64,000 bases of DNA from Pseudarthrobacter sp. GA104 (GTDB taxonomy: Bacteria; Actinomycetota; Actinomycetes; Actinomycetales; Micrococcaceae). Position numbers and translations under genes: made by a program. The notes below the pieces were generated by a model. The model was not told the DNA's origin, ran no database searches, and saw nothing but the letters and a program-made list of their open reading frames with translations. Location of the stretch: positions 3,844,001-3,908,000 of the forward strand of contig NZ_WOWL01000001.1 of NCBI RefSeq assembly GCF_009741265.1. Reading direction: 5' to 3'. Shown one piece after another: positions 34,366 to 43,950 of the stretch; within the stretch, counting starts at the first letter, position 1, and each line of letters starts with the position of its first letter.

Positions 34366-35245
34366 AACAACCCTGCTTGACCTGGCGCTGCCGTCGGCGC
34401 CGGTGCGGGAGATCCTGGAGCGCGCCTTCGCCGAAGACGCTCCGGCGGGGGACATCACCTCCCAGCTGCTCATCCCCGCCGAAGCCCGCGCCACCGCCGT
34501 GCTGAACGCCCGCGTGCCCGGCGTCTTCAGCGGCGCCACCGTGTTCCGAGACGCCATGCTGCTGGTGGACCCGGACACGGACGTGGAACTGCTGCGGGGG
34601 GACGGCGACAGGTTCGACGCCGGCACGCACCTCGCGAGGGTCAGCGGACGGGCCCGCTCGGTACTGCTTGCCGAACGCGTGGCCCTCAACCTGGTCCAGC
34701 GGATGTCCGCGATCGCCACCAGGACCGCGGAATTCGTCGAGCTCACCGAAGGGACGCCCGCCCGCATTACCGACACCCGCAAGACCACCCCAGGACTGCG
34801 GATCCTGGAGCGCTTCGCGGTGCGCTGCGGGGGAGGCGCCAACCACCGGTACAGCCTGTCGGACGCGGTTCTCGCCAAGGACAACCACCTGGCCGTCATG
34901 ACCGGAGGGGACCCCGCCAGGCTCACGGGACTGCTCCTGGCCGCCAAGGCGCAGCTGGGGCACACCACGCACTTCGAGGTCGAGGTGGACCGGATGGACC
35001 AGATCGAACCTGTCCTGGCGGCAGGCGTGGACACCATCATGCTGGACAACTTCACCGTGGAGGAGCTGCGCGCCGGCGTTGCCCTGGTTGCAGGCCGGGC
35101 ACGGGTGGAGGCCAGCGGCAACGTCAACCTCACCACCGTCGCGGGAATTGCCGCCACGGGGGTGGACGTCATCTCCGTTGGCGCGCTCACCCACACGGTG
35201 GCCGCGCTGGACCTCGGCCTGGACGTGGAACTGACGGCCGGGTGA
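34358..35245 (+). CDS. nadC: Quinolinate phosphoribosyltransferase (nicotinate-nucleotide pyrophosphorylase, carboxylating)
   Basis: 295-aa type II PRTase converting quinolinate and PRPP to nicotinate mononucleotide. Motifs: ITDTRKTTPGLRILERFAV, GGGANHRYSLSDAVLAKDNH and VEVDRMDQIEPVLAAGVDTI. Overlaps nadB by 8 nt, and the cysteine desulfurase follows after 7 nt, completing the de novo pathway. Confidence 0.96.
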   Translation: MTETTLLDLALPSAPVREILERAFAEDAPAGDITSQLLIPAEARATAVLNARVPGVFSGATVFRDAMLLVDPDTDVELLRGDGDRFDAGTHLARVSGRARSVLLAERVALNLVQRMSAIATRTAEFVELTEGTPARITDTRKTTPGLRILERFAVRCGGGANHRYSLSDAVLAKDNHLAVMTGGDPARLTGLLLAAKAQLGHTTHFEVEVDRMDQIEPVLAAGVDTIMLDNFTVEELRAGVALVAGRARVEASGNVNLTTVAGIAATGVDVISVGALTHTVAALDLGLDVELTAG

Positions 35246-35252
35246 ATACACC

Positions 35253-36407
35253 ATGATCTTCCTTGATGCTGCCGCCACCACCCCGGTCCGCCGCGAGGTC
35301 CTGGACGCCATGTGGCCCTACCTGACCGGCGAGTTCGGAAACCCCTCCAGCCACCACACCCTGGGCGAGGCTGCTGCCAGGGCGCTCGCGGATGCAAGGG
35401 CCTCGGTGGCAGCGGTCCTGGGCTGCCGGCCCGGTGAGGTCACCTTCACCTCCGGCGGCACCGAAGCGGACAACCTGGCCGTTAAAGGCATTGCCCTGGC
35501 GCGGCAGGCAGCCGACCCCGCGCTGAACCGGGTGGTGATCAGCGGCGTCGAACACCCGGCCGTTGAGGAGTCCGCACGGTACCTGGCACGCTTCCACGCC
35601 TTCGAGGTTGACGTGGTGCCGGTGGACGGGACCGGGCAGGTCACTCCCGAGGCGCTCCTCGCAGTACTGCGCCCGGAAACCGCGCTGGTCAGCATCATGT
35701 ACGCCAACAATGAAGTGGGGACGGTCCAGCCGGTCGCCGAACTGGCCGCCGCAGCACACAGCCATGGGGTTCCCTTCCATACGGATGCAGTGCAGGCGGC
35801 GGGCTGGCTGCCCCTTGACACCAGGGCGCTGGGCGTTGACGCGATGAGCCTTTCGGGCCACAAACTGGGGGCACCCAAGGGCTGCGGGGTGCTCTTCGTC
35901 CGCGGCCGCACCAGGATCGAGCCGCTGATCCACGGCGGCGGCCAGGAGCGCGGCCGCCGTTCGGGGACGGAGAACGTTGCAGGTGCCGTGGGGCTGGCCG
36001 CCGCGCTGGCACTCGCCCAGGCCGGCCAGGAGGAAGAACGACGGCGGGTGGCCGCCCTGCGGGACAGCTTTATTGACGCCGTGCTCACGGGGGTACCGGG
36101 GGCGGTGCTGACCGGGCACCCCGCAGAGCGGCTGCCCTCCGTGGCATCGTTCTGCTTCCCCGGAACCAGCGGCGAATCGGTGCTCCTGGAACTGGAGCGC
36201 CAAGGGGTGGTGTGCTCGAGCGGCTCCGCCTGCGCAGCCGGGTCCGATGCGCCGTCGCCGGTCCTCACGGCCATGGGGTTCGAGGCTGAGGTGGCCCAGA
36301 CAGCGGTCAGGTTCAGCTTTGACGCCGCGGTGGCGGGGGAGGACCTGGCGGTTGCCGCCAAAGCTGTCCGGCAGGCAGTGGCAAGCGTGCGGACCCTCGG
36401 CTCCTAG
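35253..36407 (+). CDS. Cysteine desulfurase (NifS/IscS-like), NAD-operon associated
   Basis: 384-aa PLP enzyme. PLP lysine lies in SLSGHKLGAPKGCG; the catalytic Cys is in CSSGSACAAGSDAPS; DAAATTPVRREVLDAM opens the protein. In NAD operons such enzymes (NadS/NifS) supply sulfur for the NadA iron-sulfur cluster, which is the likely role here given its terminal position seven bases after nadC. Confidence 0.93.
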   Translation: MIFLDAAATTPVRREVLDAMWPYLTGEFGNPSSHHTLGEAAARALADARASVAAVLGCRPGEVTFTSGGTEADNLAVKGIALARQAADPALNRVVISGVEHPAVEESARYLARFHAFEVDVVPVDGTGQVTPEALLAVLRPETALVSIMYANNEVGTVQPVAELAAAAHSHGVPFHTDAVQAAGWLPLDTRALGVDAMSLSGHKLGAPKGCGVLFVRGRTRIEPLIHGGGQERGRRSGTENVAGAVGLAAALALAQAGQEEERRRVAALRDSFIDAVLTGVPGAVLTGHPAERLPSVASFCFPGTSGESVLLELERQGVVCSSGSACAAGSDAPSPVLTAMGFEAEVAQTAVRFSFDAAVAGEDLAVAAKAVRQAVASVRTLGS

Positions 36408-36435
36408 CCGTTACGGATGCCCCCGGTGCGACCTG

Positions 36436-37095
36436 CTAGTAGAGCTCTCCGACGGGGATATCCACGGCCAGCCGGTTTGACGGGCCCGGCAGGGGGCACG
36501 CCCAGGCCTCGTTGTAGGCGCAGGACGGGTTGTAGGCAAAGTTGAAGTCCAGGACAAAGGGGGCATCCGGTCCTGTCCCGTGGACGCCGTGGAAGGCTCC
36601 CTTGATGGTGTCCAGGAGGTAGCGGCCTGCCCCGTAGCTTCCGCCGGGCTGGCCTGCGGTCGCGTCGCGGAAGGGCACGAAGATGCCGCCGCCGTAGCCC
36701 CGCAGCTTCCACACGGCGAGCTGCCCCATCTCGGGGAGGTCGAACGTGCCCATCCTGACGAAGTTCACCACGCCGTCGGTCCCGGTTTCGATGCTCATTT
36801 CCCGTCCGGCACCTTCCTTGGTCAGCGGAACGTGGAAACGGAAAATCGGATCATAGTCCGCAGTCTTCAAGCCCCCGAAGCGTGCTTTCTCCTCGGCAGT
36901 CAGCGGGGATGCAGGGTGCGTGGCGAACATGAGGTCCCGCTGGTGGCGCCAATACAGATGCGCTTCCGCCGGACTCTCGGCCGAGACTTTGCGGACATTG
37001 GCGTACAGGCCAAAGGTCCGGAGGCGCCAGTCGGCGATGTCGACGGCGGAAATGTCCGCCAAATCTTCTTCGGCCGTGCCGTGGTGGGCTTCCAT
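36436..37095 (-). CDS. DUF1684 domain-containing protein
   Basis: 219-aa soluble protein of unknown function. Conserved-looking elements: LYWRHQRDLMFATHPASPL, FVPFRDATAGQPGGSYGAGRYL and VLDFNFAYNPSCAYNEAWACPLP, the last being the family signature with two cysteines. ATG at 37095 is chosen because TAGGCT ends seven bases before it; the frame extends to 37191 without support. Confidence 0.85.
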   Translation of the reverse strand: MEAHHGTAEEDLADISAVDIADWRLRTFGLYANVRKVSAESPAEAHLYWRHQRDLMFATHPASPLTAEEKARFGGLKTADYDPIFRFHVPLTKEGAGREMSIETGTDGVVNFVRMGTFDLPEMGQLAVWKLRGYGGGIFVPFRDATAGQPGGSYGAGRYLLDTIKGAFHGVHGTGPDAPFVLDFNFAYNPSCAYNEAWACPLPGPSNRLAVDIPVGELY

Positions 37096-37102
37096 AAGCA
37101 CC

Positions 37103-37108
37103 AGCCTA
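37103..37108 (-). promoter_or_regulatory. -10 element of predicted leaderless DUF1684 transcript
   Basis: Reads TAGGCT on the minus strand, ending seven bases before the ATG at 37095. Confidence 0.5.
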
Positions 37109-37227
37109 GTCCCCGGCGCCGGAGTTGCGCGTCCGACGACGACACGCATCCCTGCCATACGGCTTCCGCGCATCGGCGCAGGCCGAAACACCGTCCGGGG
37201 AAAGGACCCGACGCTGCCGCGTCCCGT

Positions 37228-37233
37228 TAGGCT
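37228..37233 (+). promoter_or_regulatory. -10 element of predicted leaderless lipoprotein transcript
   Basis: TAGGCT ends six bases before the ATG at 37240; the spacer GGCTGC has no Shine-Dalgarno. Confidence 0.5.
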
Positions 37234-37239
37234 GGCTGC

Positions 37240-38052
37240 ATGGAAGGCATGGCAACATCAAGGGCCCTGGCGGGCGCATCAGTGCTCGTGGCCGGCGCGC
37301 TCCTGGCAGGATGCTCCACACCGTCAAACAGCGGGCCGGGATGGACAGCGGAGCCTGGCGGGCCGGGCACCGCGGCCGCCTCCACCGCGCCGGCGGAAGC
37401 ATCAGCGTCAGCAACGGCCTCCGGAAGCGCCAAGCCCGGTGCCACGGAGTCCGCTACGGCCGGGCCCGTGGCCACGGCTTCCGCCTGGAAAACCTTCTCG
37501 GACCCTGCAAAGAGCGTGAGTTTCGAGCTGCCGCAGGAGTGGATAGCGCAGTCGGTGGCCCCGGAGGAGGGTGCCCTGCCCGGGGCCTTGAAGGTCGAGG
37601 TGAAGAAGCCCGACGGCACCTTCATGGCGGCACTGCGGACGGGACTCCCGCCGTCGTCCGCTGAATGTCCGCAGGACGCGCGGCGGCCCTACACCGTGAT
37701 CAGCAGCGTGCCGTCGGACATGAAAGCCGAAGGCGGGGAGGGGACCATTCCGCCCAGGGTTGTGTTCAGGGTGATCCAGGGGTACCGGTACTTCGGCTCG
37801 TACGGGGTCACGAACCTTGTGGGCGGGGCGGACGGCCAGGCCTGCGAACTGCGCAACGTCATCCGGGGCCCGGCCGGCAAGGGGGACTACTCCTTCGGTG
37901 ACCTGGTAGCCGTCAGGGCATTCGCGCCAGACGAAAAAGTGGCACCCGCCAAGGCATTCGACACTCTTGGCCAGGCCGCACAGTACGTCGGTGACAGCAG
38001 CGACTTCGCCAACGTCCAGCGGATGCTAATGTCTCTGGAGATCAAGAACTAG
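37240..38052 (+). CDS. Hypothetical lipoprotein
   Basis: 270-aa predicted secreted lipoprotein: signal peptide ending in the lipobox LLAGCST (Cys near residue 25), a Pro/Ala/Ser/Thr-rich linker to about residue 85, then a globular domain beginning WKTFSDPAKSVSFELPQEW. I recognise no family. It stands alone between DUF1684 (divergent) and the transglutaminase-like gene. Confidence 0.8.
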   Translation: MEGMATSRALAGASVLVAGALLAGCSTPSNSGPGWTAEPGGPGTAAASTAPAEASASATASGSAKPGATESATAGPVATASAWKTFSDPAKSVSFELPQEWIAQSVAPEEGALPGALKVEVKKPDGTFMAALRTGLPPSSAECPQDARRPYTVISSVPSDMKAEGGEGTIPPRVVFRVIQGYRYFGSYGVTNLVGGADGQACELRNVIRGPAGKGDYSFGDLVAVRAFAPDEKVAPAKAFDTLGQAAQYVGDSSDFANVQRMLMSLEIKN

Positions 38053-38126
38053 TCCCCGTTCCCGGCCCACATCAACGGCCGCGACAACCGGCGACTTCCT
38101 TCCACTGCCGACACCCCCGGAGAGTC

Positions 38127-38933
38127 ATGGAACGCACTGTTTCCGCACGCCTGGTTTTCAGGACCACAGCCAACACCAAGGTGGCCATGGCCATAGCCGC
38201 GGCGAGGAACGACGGCTATTCCTCGTTTGAGGAGAGCCTGTCCATCACAGCCGGCGGCCGGCAGGTTCCCGTGGCCGAGGTGCCGGACCACCACGGCGGC
38301 AGGCTGCAGTACATGGAGTTCACCGACCCGGCCGAAGTGACCGTGGAATACTCCGCGACGGTGGGGGGGAAGGCACTGCCCGAGGAAACCGGGCTGGCCG
38401 ACCGGATCCGGTACGTCCGGCCCAGCCGCTACGCGGAATCTGACCGCCTGTTGCCCACCGCGTATGCCGAGTTCGAAGGACTCTGCGACGGCGAACTGCT
38501 GCTCGCCGTCCGGAACTGGGTGAACGGGGAACTCCGGTACATGAGCGGCTCCTCCCGCGGCACGGACGGTGCGGTGGAGACACTCCTCAGCCGCCGCGGG
38601 GTGTGCCGCGACTTTGCGCACCTGGCCATTGCGCTGCTGAGGTCCAAGGACATACCCGCACGCCTGGCGGCCGTGTACGCCCCCGGCCTGAGCCCCATGG
38701 ACTTCCACGCCGTGGCCGAAGCATACGTGGAAGGCGCATGGCACGTCATCGATCCCACCGGGCTGGCCCCGCGGGAGTCGATGCTGCGGATCACGGCGGG
38801 CAGGGACTCGGCCGACACGGCGTTCCTGTCCACGGTGGGCGGAAGCCTGACGCTGAACCAGATGCAGGTCACCGCCGTGGTCAACGGAGACCTCCCGGTT
38901 GAGGATCCCGCCCGGCTGGTGGCGCTGGGCTAG
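38127..38933 (+). CDS. Transglutaminase-like family protein
   Basis: 268-aa protein with N-terminal beta-rich region and a C-terminal papain-like transglutaminase core: Cys in RRGVCRDFAHLAIALL, His in MDFHAVAEAYV and Asp in WHVIDPTG form the triad. Likely a protease or cross-linking/deamidating enzyme; no signal peptide is seen. GGAGAG precedes the ATG. It converges with the MarR gene with a four-base overlap. Confidence 0.88.
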   Translation: MERTVSARLVFRTTANTKVAMAIAAARNDGYSSFEESLSITAGGRQVPVAEVPDHHGGRLQYMEFTDPAEVTVEYSATVGGKALPEETGLADRIRYVRPSRYAESDRLLPTAYAEFEGLCDGELLLAVRNWVNGELRYMSGSSRGTDGAVETLLSRRGVCRDFAHLAIALLRSKDIPARLAAVYAPGLSPMDFHAVAEAYVEGAWHVIDPTGLAPRESMLRITAGRDSADTAFLSTVGGSLTLNQMQVTAVVNGDLPVEDPARLVALG

Positions 38934-39412
38934 CCCGGTTCCTGCCGGGGCGGGCGCGGTCCCAGGGAGCTCCTGAGCTTGGTGGTGAGCCTTGTCAGTT
39001 CCTTCTGCTCAGCCGGTGTCAGGGCGGGACCCAGGACGGCGGAGATATCGCGCACGTGCTCGCGCCCGATCTCCTTCTGAAGCTCCCGCCCCTCGTCAGT
39101 CAGCTTCAGGAGCACGCCACGGCCATCCTCCGGTGCCGGCATCCTGGCCACGAGCCCGCGCTTCTCCAGCCGCTCCACCAGGCGGCTCAGGCTGGACTGG
39201 CTCAGCAGGACGTTGTCATTGAGCTCGTTGAGCCGCAGCCAGCCTGACGGGCAGCGGGACAGCGTGAACAGGACGTCGTACTCGTTCACCGCGAGCTTCC
39301 GGAACGCAGGCCCGGACTGCAGCTTGCGCATCACCGCCACCTGGGCCCGGAACAGCGACTCCCAGGTCTCTGCTGCGAGGCGGACCGGCGATTCAGGAGC
39401 CTTGCCTGCCAT
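38930..39412 (-). CDS. MarR family transcriptional regulator
   Basis: 160-aa winged-helix regulator: LRLNELNDNVLLSQSSLSRLVERLEKRGLV is the DNA-binding helix region, followed by MPAPEDGRGVLLKLTDEGREL (wing). ATG at 39412 overlaps the stop of the upstream oxidoreductase (TGATG) and has GGAGG four bases before. Co-transcribed with the oxidoreductase and probably regulating it through the palindrome at 40574. Confidence 0.9.
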   Translation of the reverse strand: MAGKAPESPVRLAAETWESLFRAQVAVMRKLQSGPAFRKLAVNEYDVLFTLSRCPSGWLRLNELNDNVLLSQSSLSRLVERLEKRGLVARMPAPEDGRGVLLKLTDEGRELQKEIGREHVRDISAVLGPALTPAEQKELTRLTTKLRSSLGPRPPRQEPG

Positions 39413-40521
39413 CACGCCTCCGCAGCAGACTTCTCGGCATCCTGCGCTGCCAGCAGCGCGGCAACCCGGCCGGCGTGCGTGGGCGGCTCAGGAATGTGCG
39501 CGGGCTTGCGGGCGGCGTATTCCTTGCGCAGGACGGGCAGGACTTCCTCGCCGAACAGGTCCAGCTGCTCCAGCACCGTCTTCAGCGGCAGGCCGGCGTG
39601 GTCGATCAGGAACAGCTGCCGCTGGTAGTCGCCGAAGTACTCCCGGAACGTCAGCGTCTTTTCGATGACCTCCTGCGGGCTGCCGACGGTCAGCGGCGTC
39701 TGGGAGGTGAAGTCCTCCAGTGACGGGCCGTGCCCGTACACAGGGGCATTGTCGAAGTAGGGGCGGAACTCCTTGACGGCGTCCTGGGAGTTCTTCCGCA
39801 TGAAGAACTGGCCGCCCAGGCCCACAATCGCCTGGTCCGCCTTGCCGTGGCCGTAGTGCTCGTAGCGCTCCCGGTAGAGGCCGATCAGCTGCTGGTAGTG
39901 CTCCTTGGGCCAGAAGATGTTGTTGGCGAAGAAGCCGTCCCCGAAGTAGGCCGCCACTTCCGCGATCTGCGGCGTGCGGATGGAACCGTGCCACACGAAG
40001 GGAGCGACGCCGTCAAGCGGGCGGGGCGTCGACGTAAAGTTCTGCAGCGGGGTCCGGAACTTGCCGGACCAGTTGACGGTGTCCTCGTCCCAGAGCTTGC
40101 GCAGCAGGCTGTAGTTCTCGATGGCCAGCTCCACGCCGTCCTGGATGTTCTTGCCGAACCACGGGTACACCGGCGCGGTGTTGCCGCGGCCCAGGACCAG
40201 GTCCACCCGGCCGTCGGCCAGGTGCTGGAGCATCGCGAAGTCCTCGGCGATCTTGACCGGGTCGTTGGTGGTGATCAGCGTGGTCGCCGTTGAAAGGGTG
40301 ATCCGCTCGGTCTGGGCGGCGATGTAGGCAAGGGTGGTGGTGGGGGAGGAGGAGAAGAACGGCCGGTTGTGGTGCTCGCCCAGGGCGTAGACATCCATCC
40401 CGATTTCCTCCACCTTTTTGGCGATGGCCACCGAGGCCTTGATGCGTTCGTTCTCGGTGGGGGTCCGGCCCGTCGTGGGGTCCGTGGTGATGTCGCTGAC
40501 GCTGAAAACACCGATCTGCAT
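39412..40521 (-). CDS. LLM-class flavin-dependent oxidoreductase
   Basis: 369-aa luciferase-like monooxygenase-fold protein: FSVSDITTDPTTGRTP at the N-terminus, YALGEHHNRPFF, AAQTERITLSTATT, DLVLGRGNTAPVYPWFG and TVGSPQEVIEKTL. Such enzymes use FMN or F420. AAAGG precedes the ATG at 40521. First gene of an oxidoreductase-marR operon, suggesting a role in stress or xenobiotic response. Confidence 0.9.
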   Translation of the reverse strand: MQIGVFSVSDITTDPTTGRTPTENERIKASVAIAKKVEEIGMDVYALGEHHNRPFFSSSPTTTLAYIAAQTERITLSTATTLITTNDPVKIAEDFAMLQHLADGRVDLVLGRGNTAPVYPWFGKNIQDGVELAIENYSLLRKLWDEDTVNWSGKFRTPLQNFTSTPRPLDGVAPFVWHGSIRTPQIAEVAAYFGDGFFANNIFWPKEHYQQLIGLYRERYEHYGHGKADQAIVGLGGQFFMRKNSQDAVKEFRPYFDNAPVYGHGPSLEDFTSQTPLTVGSPQEVIEKTLTFREYFGDYQRQLFLIDHAGLPLKTVLEQLDLFGEEVLPVLRKEYAARKPAHIPEPPTHAGRVAALLAAQDAEKSAAEA

Positions 40522-40559
40522 GATGTGCCTTTCCGTTCCTGGACTGCTGGCTTGTTCCC

Positions 40560-40565
40560 AGTGTA
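40560..40565 (-). promoter_or_regulatory. -10 element of LLM oxidoreductase-marR operon
   Basis: Reads TACACT on the minus strand; the corresponding -35 position falls within the palindrome at 40574-40591. Confidence 0.5.
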
Positions 40566-40573
40566 GTCCAATT

Positions 40574-40591
40574 TAGATGCATTTGCATCTA
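40574..40591. promoter_or_regulatory. Palindromic candidate MarR operator
   Basis: T-AGATGCA-TT-TGCATCT-A, eight base pairs per arm with a two-base centre. It lies 53 bases upstream of the oxidoreductase start and overlaps its -35 region, fitting autorepression by the co-transcribed MarR. Confidence 0.7.
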
Positions 40592-40647
40592 TCGACGGGT
40601 ACAACGCGTCCTGCGGGAAAATATTCCGGGCCTGCCGTCGGCCCTGC

Positions 40648-43600
40648 CTATTCGGGGCTTCCGGGTGCAGCGCGCCTGCCGCTGGTTTTCCGCACCATGC
40701 CGGTGGTCCAGTCCCGGAACTCCTCATCGACGTCAGCCCCGGGGCCGAATTCCGGCCTCGCCTGCAGTTCCCGGAGCAGGGCCTTCCTCTCGCGCCGGCC
40801 CTCCACCAGCCTGTACAGGACAGGCACCAGGACCAGGGTGAGGGCCGTGGAGGAGATGAGCCCTCCGATGACCACCACAGCCAGGGGCTGCGAGATAAAG
40901 CCGCCGCCGCCCGTGAGGCCCAGCGCCATGGGGGTGAGGGCGAACACGGTTGCAAGGGCTGTCATCAGGATGGGACGCAGGCGCTGGCGCGACCCGTGCG
41001 TGATCGCGTCCGCAACGTTCATGCCCGGCCGTCCGTCGCGCGGCTGCCGGTACTGGTTGATGAGGTCGATGAGCACGATCGCGTTGGTGACCACAATGCC
41101 CACCAGCATGAGCATGCCGATCAACGAAGGCAGTCCCAGCGGGACCCCGGTGACCAGGAGCAGTGCGACGGCCCCGGTGGCCGCGAACGGCACCGAGACC
41201 AGGAGGATCAGCGGCTGGATGAGCGACTTGAAGGTGGCCACCATGATGACGTAGACGATGGCGATTGCCGCCAGCAGCGCGAGCCCGAGCTGCTGGAAGG
41301 ACTCCTGCTGCTGGGTGGTGGCACCGCCGATTTCGGCAGTGACGCCCGCCGGCAGCTGTACTTCTTCGAGCCGTTTCTGGACCTCCGCGTTGACGGCGCC
41401 CAGGTTGGAGCCCGACGGCGTCACGGAGATCCGCGCTGTGCGCTGGCCGTTGCTGGCGGTGATGGATACAGGGACGTCCACCTGTTCAACCGCGGCGATG
41501 GTGCCGAGCGTGACAGGGCCCCCGGCTGCCGGCAGGGAAATTTGCCGGACGGCGTCGATGCTGGTGAACCTGGTGCCTTTGCCAATCCGGACCGGGAAGT
41601 CATCCGTGTCGATCCGGACGGTTCCGGCGGGGATGGGGCTGATGGTGGATGCGAGCACGCCCGCAACCTGTTCCTCGTTGAGCCCGGCGGCGACGGTCTT
41701 CGCCCGGTCAACCTTGACCTGGACCACCGGCTGGCTTGCCGCGAGGTTGGTTGCCACCTCGCTGGTGCCCGGTACGCCGGTCATCGCCGAAACCATCGTG
41801 TCGCTGGCCTCGCGGAGGTCGGCGGTGGTGGCGGCCTTGAGCGTGATGTCCACCGTGGACGATGTGCCGAAGCCGCCCTGTTGGGTGCCCACCGAGACCT
41901 TCCCGGAATCGGGGACCTTTGCCAGTTCGCTCCGCACCGTCTCCTGCAGCCGTGCCTGGTTCGCCTTTTCGTCCGTGACCACCGTGAACGTGGAGTTCGA
42001 GGACCCGGTGGAGGTGAGCGCGGCGAACCCGGCCTGCGCGTTGCCGGACGTCACCTGGACGTCCTTCACGCCGTCGATGCCTCGAAGGACTTCTTCCAGC
42101 CGGACGGCCGCTGCGCTGGTGTCGGCCAAACTGGTTCCGGCGGGCAGTACCTGGCGGACCGTGAGGCTGTTCTGGCCCGAGTTACCCAGGAGGTTCGTGG
42201 CCAGCAGGGGCGTCATGGCCGCCGTTGCGCCAAGCACCAGGACGGCGGCAACAAGGGTGAGCACCGGATGCTTCTGGGTTTTGGTGAGGATGGGCAGGTA
42301 CCCGCGCTGGAGCCTGCTCCGCTGTTCCGCTTCCAGCGCCCGTTCCCGCACCTCGTCCGCGTTGCGGCGGGCAGCTGCTGAACCTGCCGCAGCCGCACCG
42401 GCCGCGGCGCCGGTGTTCTTCAGGAACCAGTACGCCAGCACCGGGACGATGGTCAGCGAAACCAGCAGGGATGCAAGCAGCGCCATGGTGACCGTGAGGG
42501 CAAACGGCCTGAACAGCTCGCCCGCGAGCTCACCCACGAAGGCAATGGGGAGGAAGACCGCAACGGTGGTGAGCGTGGATGCGGTAATGGCCCCCGCCAC
42601 CTCCCTGATGGCGGTCAGGATGGCGGTGACCTTGTCTTCGCCGTAGCTCAGGTGCCGCTTGATGTTTTCAATGACCACAATGGAGTCGTCCACCACCCGG
42701 CCGATGGCGATGGTGAGCGCGCCGAGCGTCAGGATGTTCAGGGAATATCCGGTGGCGGACAGGCCGATAAAGGTGATCAGCAGCGAGAGCGGGATGGAGA
42801 CTGCCGTGACCAGGGTGGAGCGGGTGGACATCAGGAAGACAAGGATGACCGCCACCGCGAAACCCAGCCCCAGCATGCCCTCGGTAGTGAGGTCCTTGAT
42901 GGATTTTTCGATGAACGGTGCCTGGTCGAACACCGGGGTGAACTTGGCGTTCGAGCCAAGTTCGGCTTCGAGTTCGTCGAGGGTGTCCCGGACTGCGTGC
43001 GAAATGCCCACCGTGTCGCCTTCAGGCTTTTTGGTGATGGACACGGCAAGCGTTTCCGAACCGTTGGTCCGGGTGATGGAGGTGCGTTCGTCATCTTTGA
43101 GGGCGACGTCCGCCACGGCGCCGATCGTGGCGGCGTTCCTGGCCCCGGCAAGCGGAAGCGCCTTGATGGCGTCCAATGAATCGACCGGGCTGCCGATCTG
43201 CAGTGACAGCGTCTTGCCCTGCTCCTCCAGCGTTCCGGCCGGGATCAGCGCACCGTTGTTGGCCATCGCATCCCGGATGGAGGCGATGGTGGCGCCCGAT
43301 GCCTCCATCGCGTCGGGCCGGGGAAGGATCTCGATGTGCTGGGTAGCGCCGCCTGTCACGTCGGCGCCCCGGACGCCGTCGATCTTCTGCAGGCGGGGCA
43401 CGCTCAGCCGCTGGAGGTCGGCGTTGAGTTCGCTGAGGCCCTTGTCCGAGGAAACCGCCAGGAAAACGATGGGAAAATCATTGATGCTGCCGGCGAAGGC
43501 CTGCGGTTGGACGTCCTCGGGCAGGGTCCGCTTGGCGTTGGAGATGGCCCGGTCAATCTGGTTCCGTGCCCGGTCCAGGTTGGAACCGTACGTGAACACC

Positions 43601-43881
43601 ATGGTGATCTGGGAGACGCCGTTGCGGGACGTGGAGGAGGTGGATTCCAGCCCCTCCACGCCGTTCAGGGCAGTCTCCAGCGGCCCGCTCACCTGCTTGT
43701 CCACCACCTCCGGGGAGGCGCCCGGCATGGCGGTCAGCACGGTGATCTGCGGGAACTCGATCGACGGGATGAGTTCCTGCTTCAGCGACGACATGGTGAT
43801 CACGCCAAAGACGGACGCGAAGACAGTAACCAGTGCGATCAGGGCCCGGTTCGCAAGTGAGAGTTGTGCCAGCCGGAACAT
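40648..43881 (-). CDS. RND superfamily efflux permease (AcrB/HAE1-like)
   Basis: 1077-aa permease with the duplicated RND layout: TM1 near residue 12, large extracytoplasmic loops, TM2-6 from about residue 330 and a second set from about residue 870. GRVVDDSIVVIENIKRHL carries the TM4 acidic pair used for proton coupling. AGGAGACC precedes the ATG. No membrane-fusion partner gene adjoins, so it may work alone or with a distant partner. Confidence 0.93.
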   Translation of the reverse strand: MFRLAQLSLANRALIALVTVFASVFGVITMSSLKQELIPSIEFPQITVLTAMPGASPEVVDKQVSGPLETALNGVEGLESTSSTSRNGVSQITMVFTYGSNLDRARNQIDRAISNAKRTLPEDVQPQAFAGSINDFPIVFLAVSSDKGLSELNADLQRLSVPRLQKIDGVRGADVTGGATQHIEILPRPDAMEASGATIASIRDAMANNGALIPAGTLEEQGKTLSLQIGSPVDSLDAIKALPLAGARNAATIGAVADVALKDDERTSITRTNGSETLAVSITKKPEGDTVGISHAVRDTLDELEAELGSNAKFTPVFDQAPFIEKSIKDLTTEGMLGLGFAVAVILVFLMSTRSTLVTAVSIPLSLLITFIGLSATGYSLNILTLGALTIAIGRVVDDSIVVIENIKRHLSYGEDKVTAILTAIREVAGAITASTLTTVAVFLPIAFVGELAGELFRPFALTVTMALLASLLVSLTIVPVLAYWFLKNTGAAAGAAAAGSAAARRNADEVRERALEAEQRSRLQRGYLPILTKTQKHPVLTLVAAVLVLGATAAMTPLLATNLLGNSGQNSLTVRQVLPAGTSLADTSAAAVRLEEVLRGIDGVKDVQVTSGNAQAGFAALTSTGSSNSTFTVVTDEKANQARLQETVRSELAKVPDSGKVSVGTQQGGFGTSSTVDITLKAATTADLREASDTMVSAMTGVPGTSEVATNLAASQPVVQVKVDRAKTVAAGLNEEQVAGVLASTISPIPAGTVRIDTDDFPVRIGKGTRFTSIDAVRQISLPAAGGPVTLGTIAAVEQVDVPVSITASNGQRTARISVTPSGSNLGAVNAEVQKRLEEVQLPAGVTAEIGGATTQQQESFQQLGLALLAAIAIVYVIMVATFKSLIQPLILLVSVPFAATGAVALLLVTGVPLGLPSLIGMLMLVGIVVTNAIVLIDLINQYRQPRDGRPGMNVADAITHGSRQRLRPILMTALATVFALTPMALGLTGGGGFISQPLAVVVIGGLISSTALTLVLVPVLYRLVEGRRERKALLRELQARPEFGPGADVDEEFRDWTTGMVRKTSGRRAAPGSPE

Positions 43882-43950
43882 CGCATGGTCTCCTGAGGGG
43901 TTGACTGACGGATACGGACCCGGACGTGCCGGCCGCCGGCCCCGGCAGGG

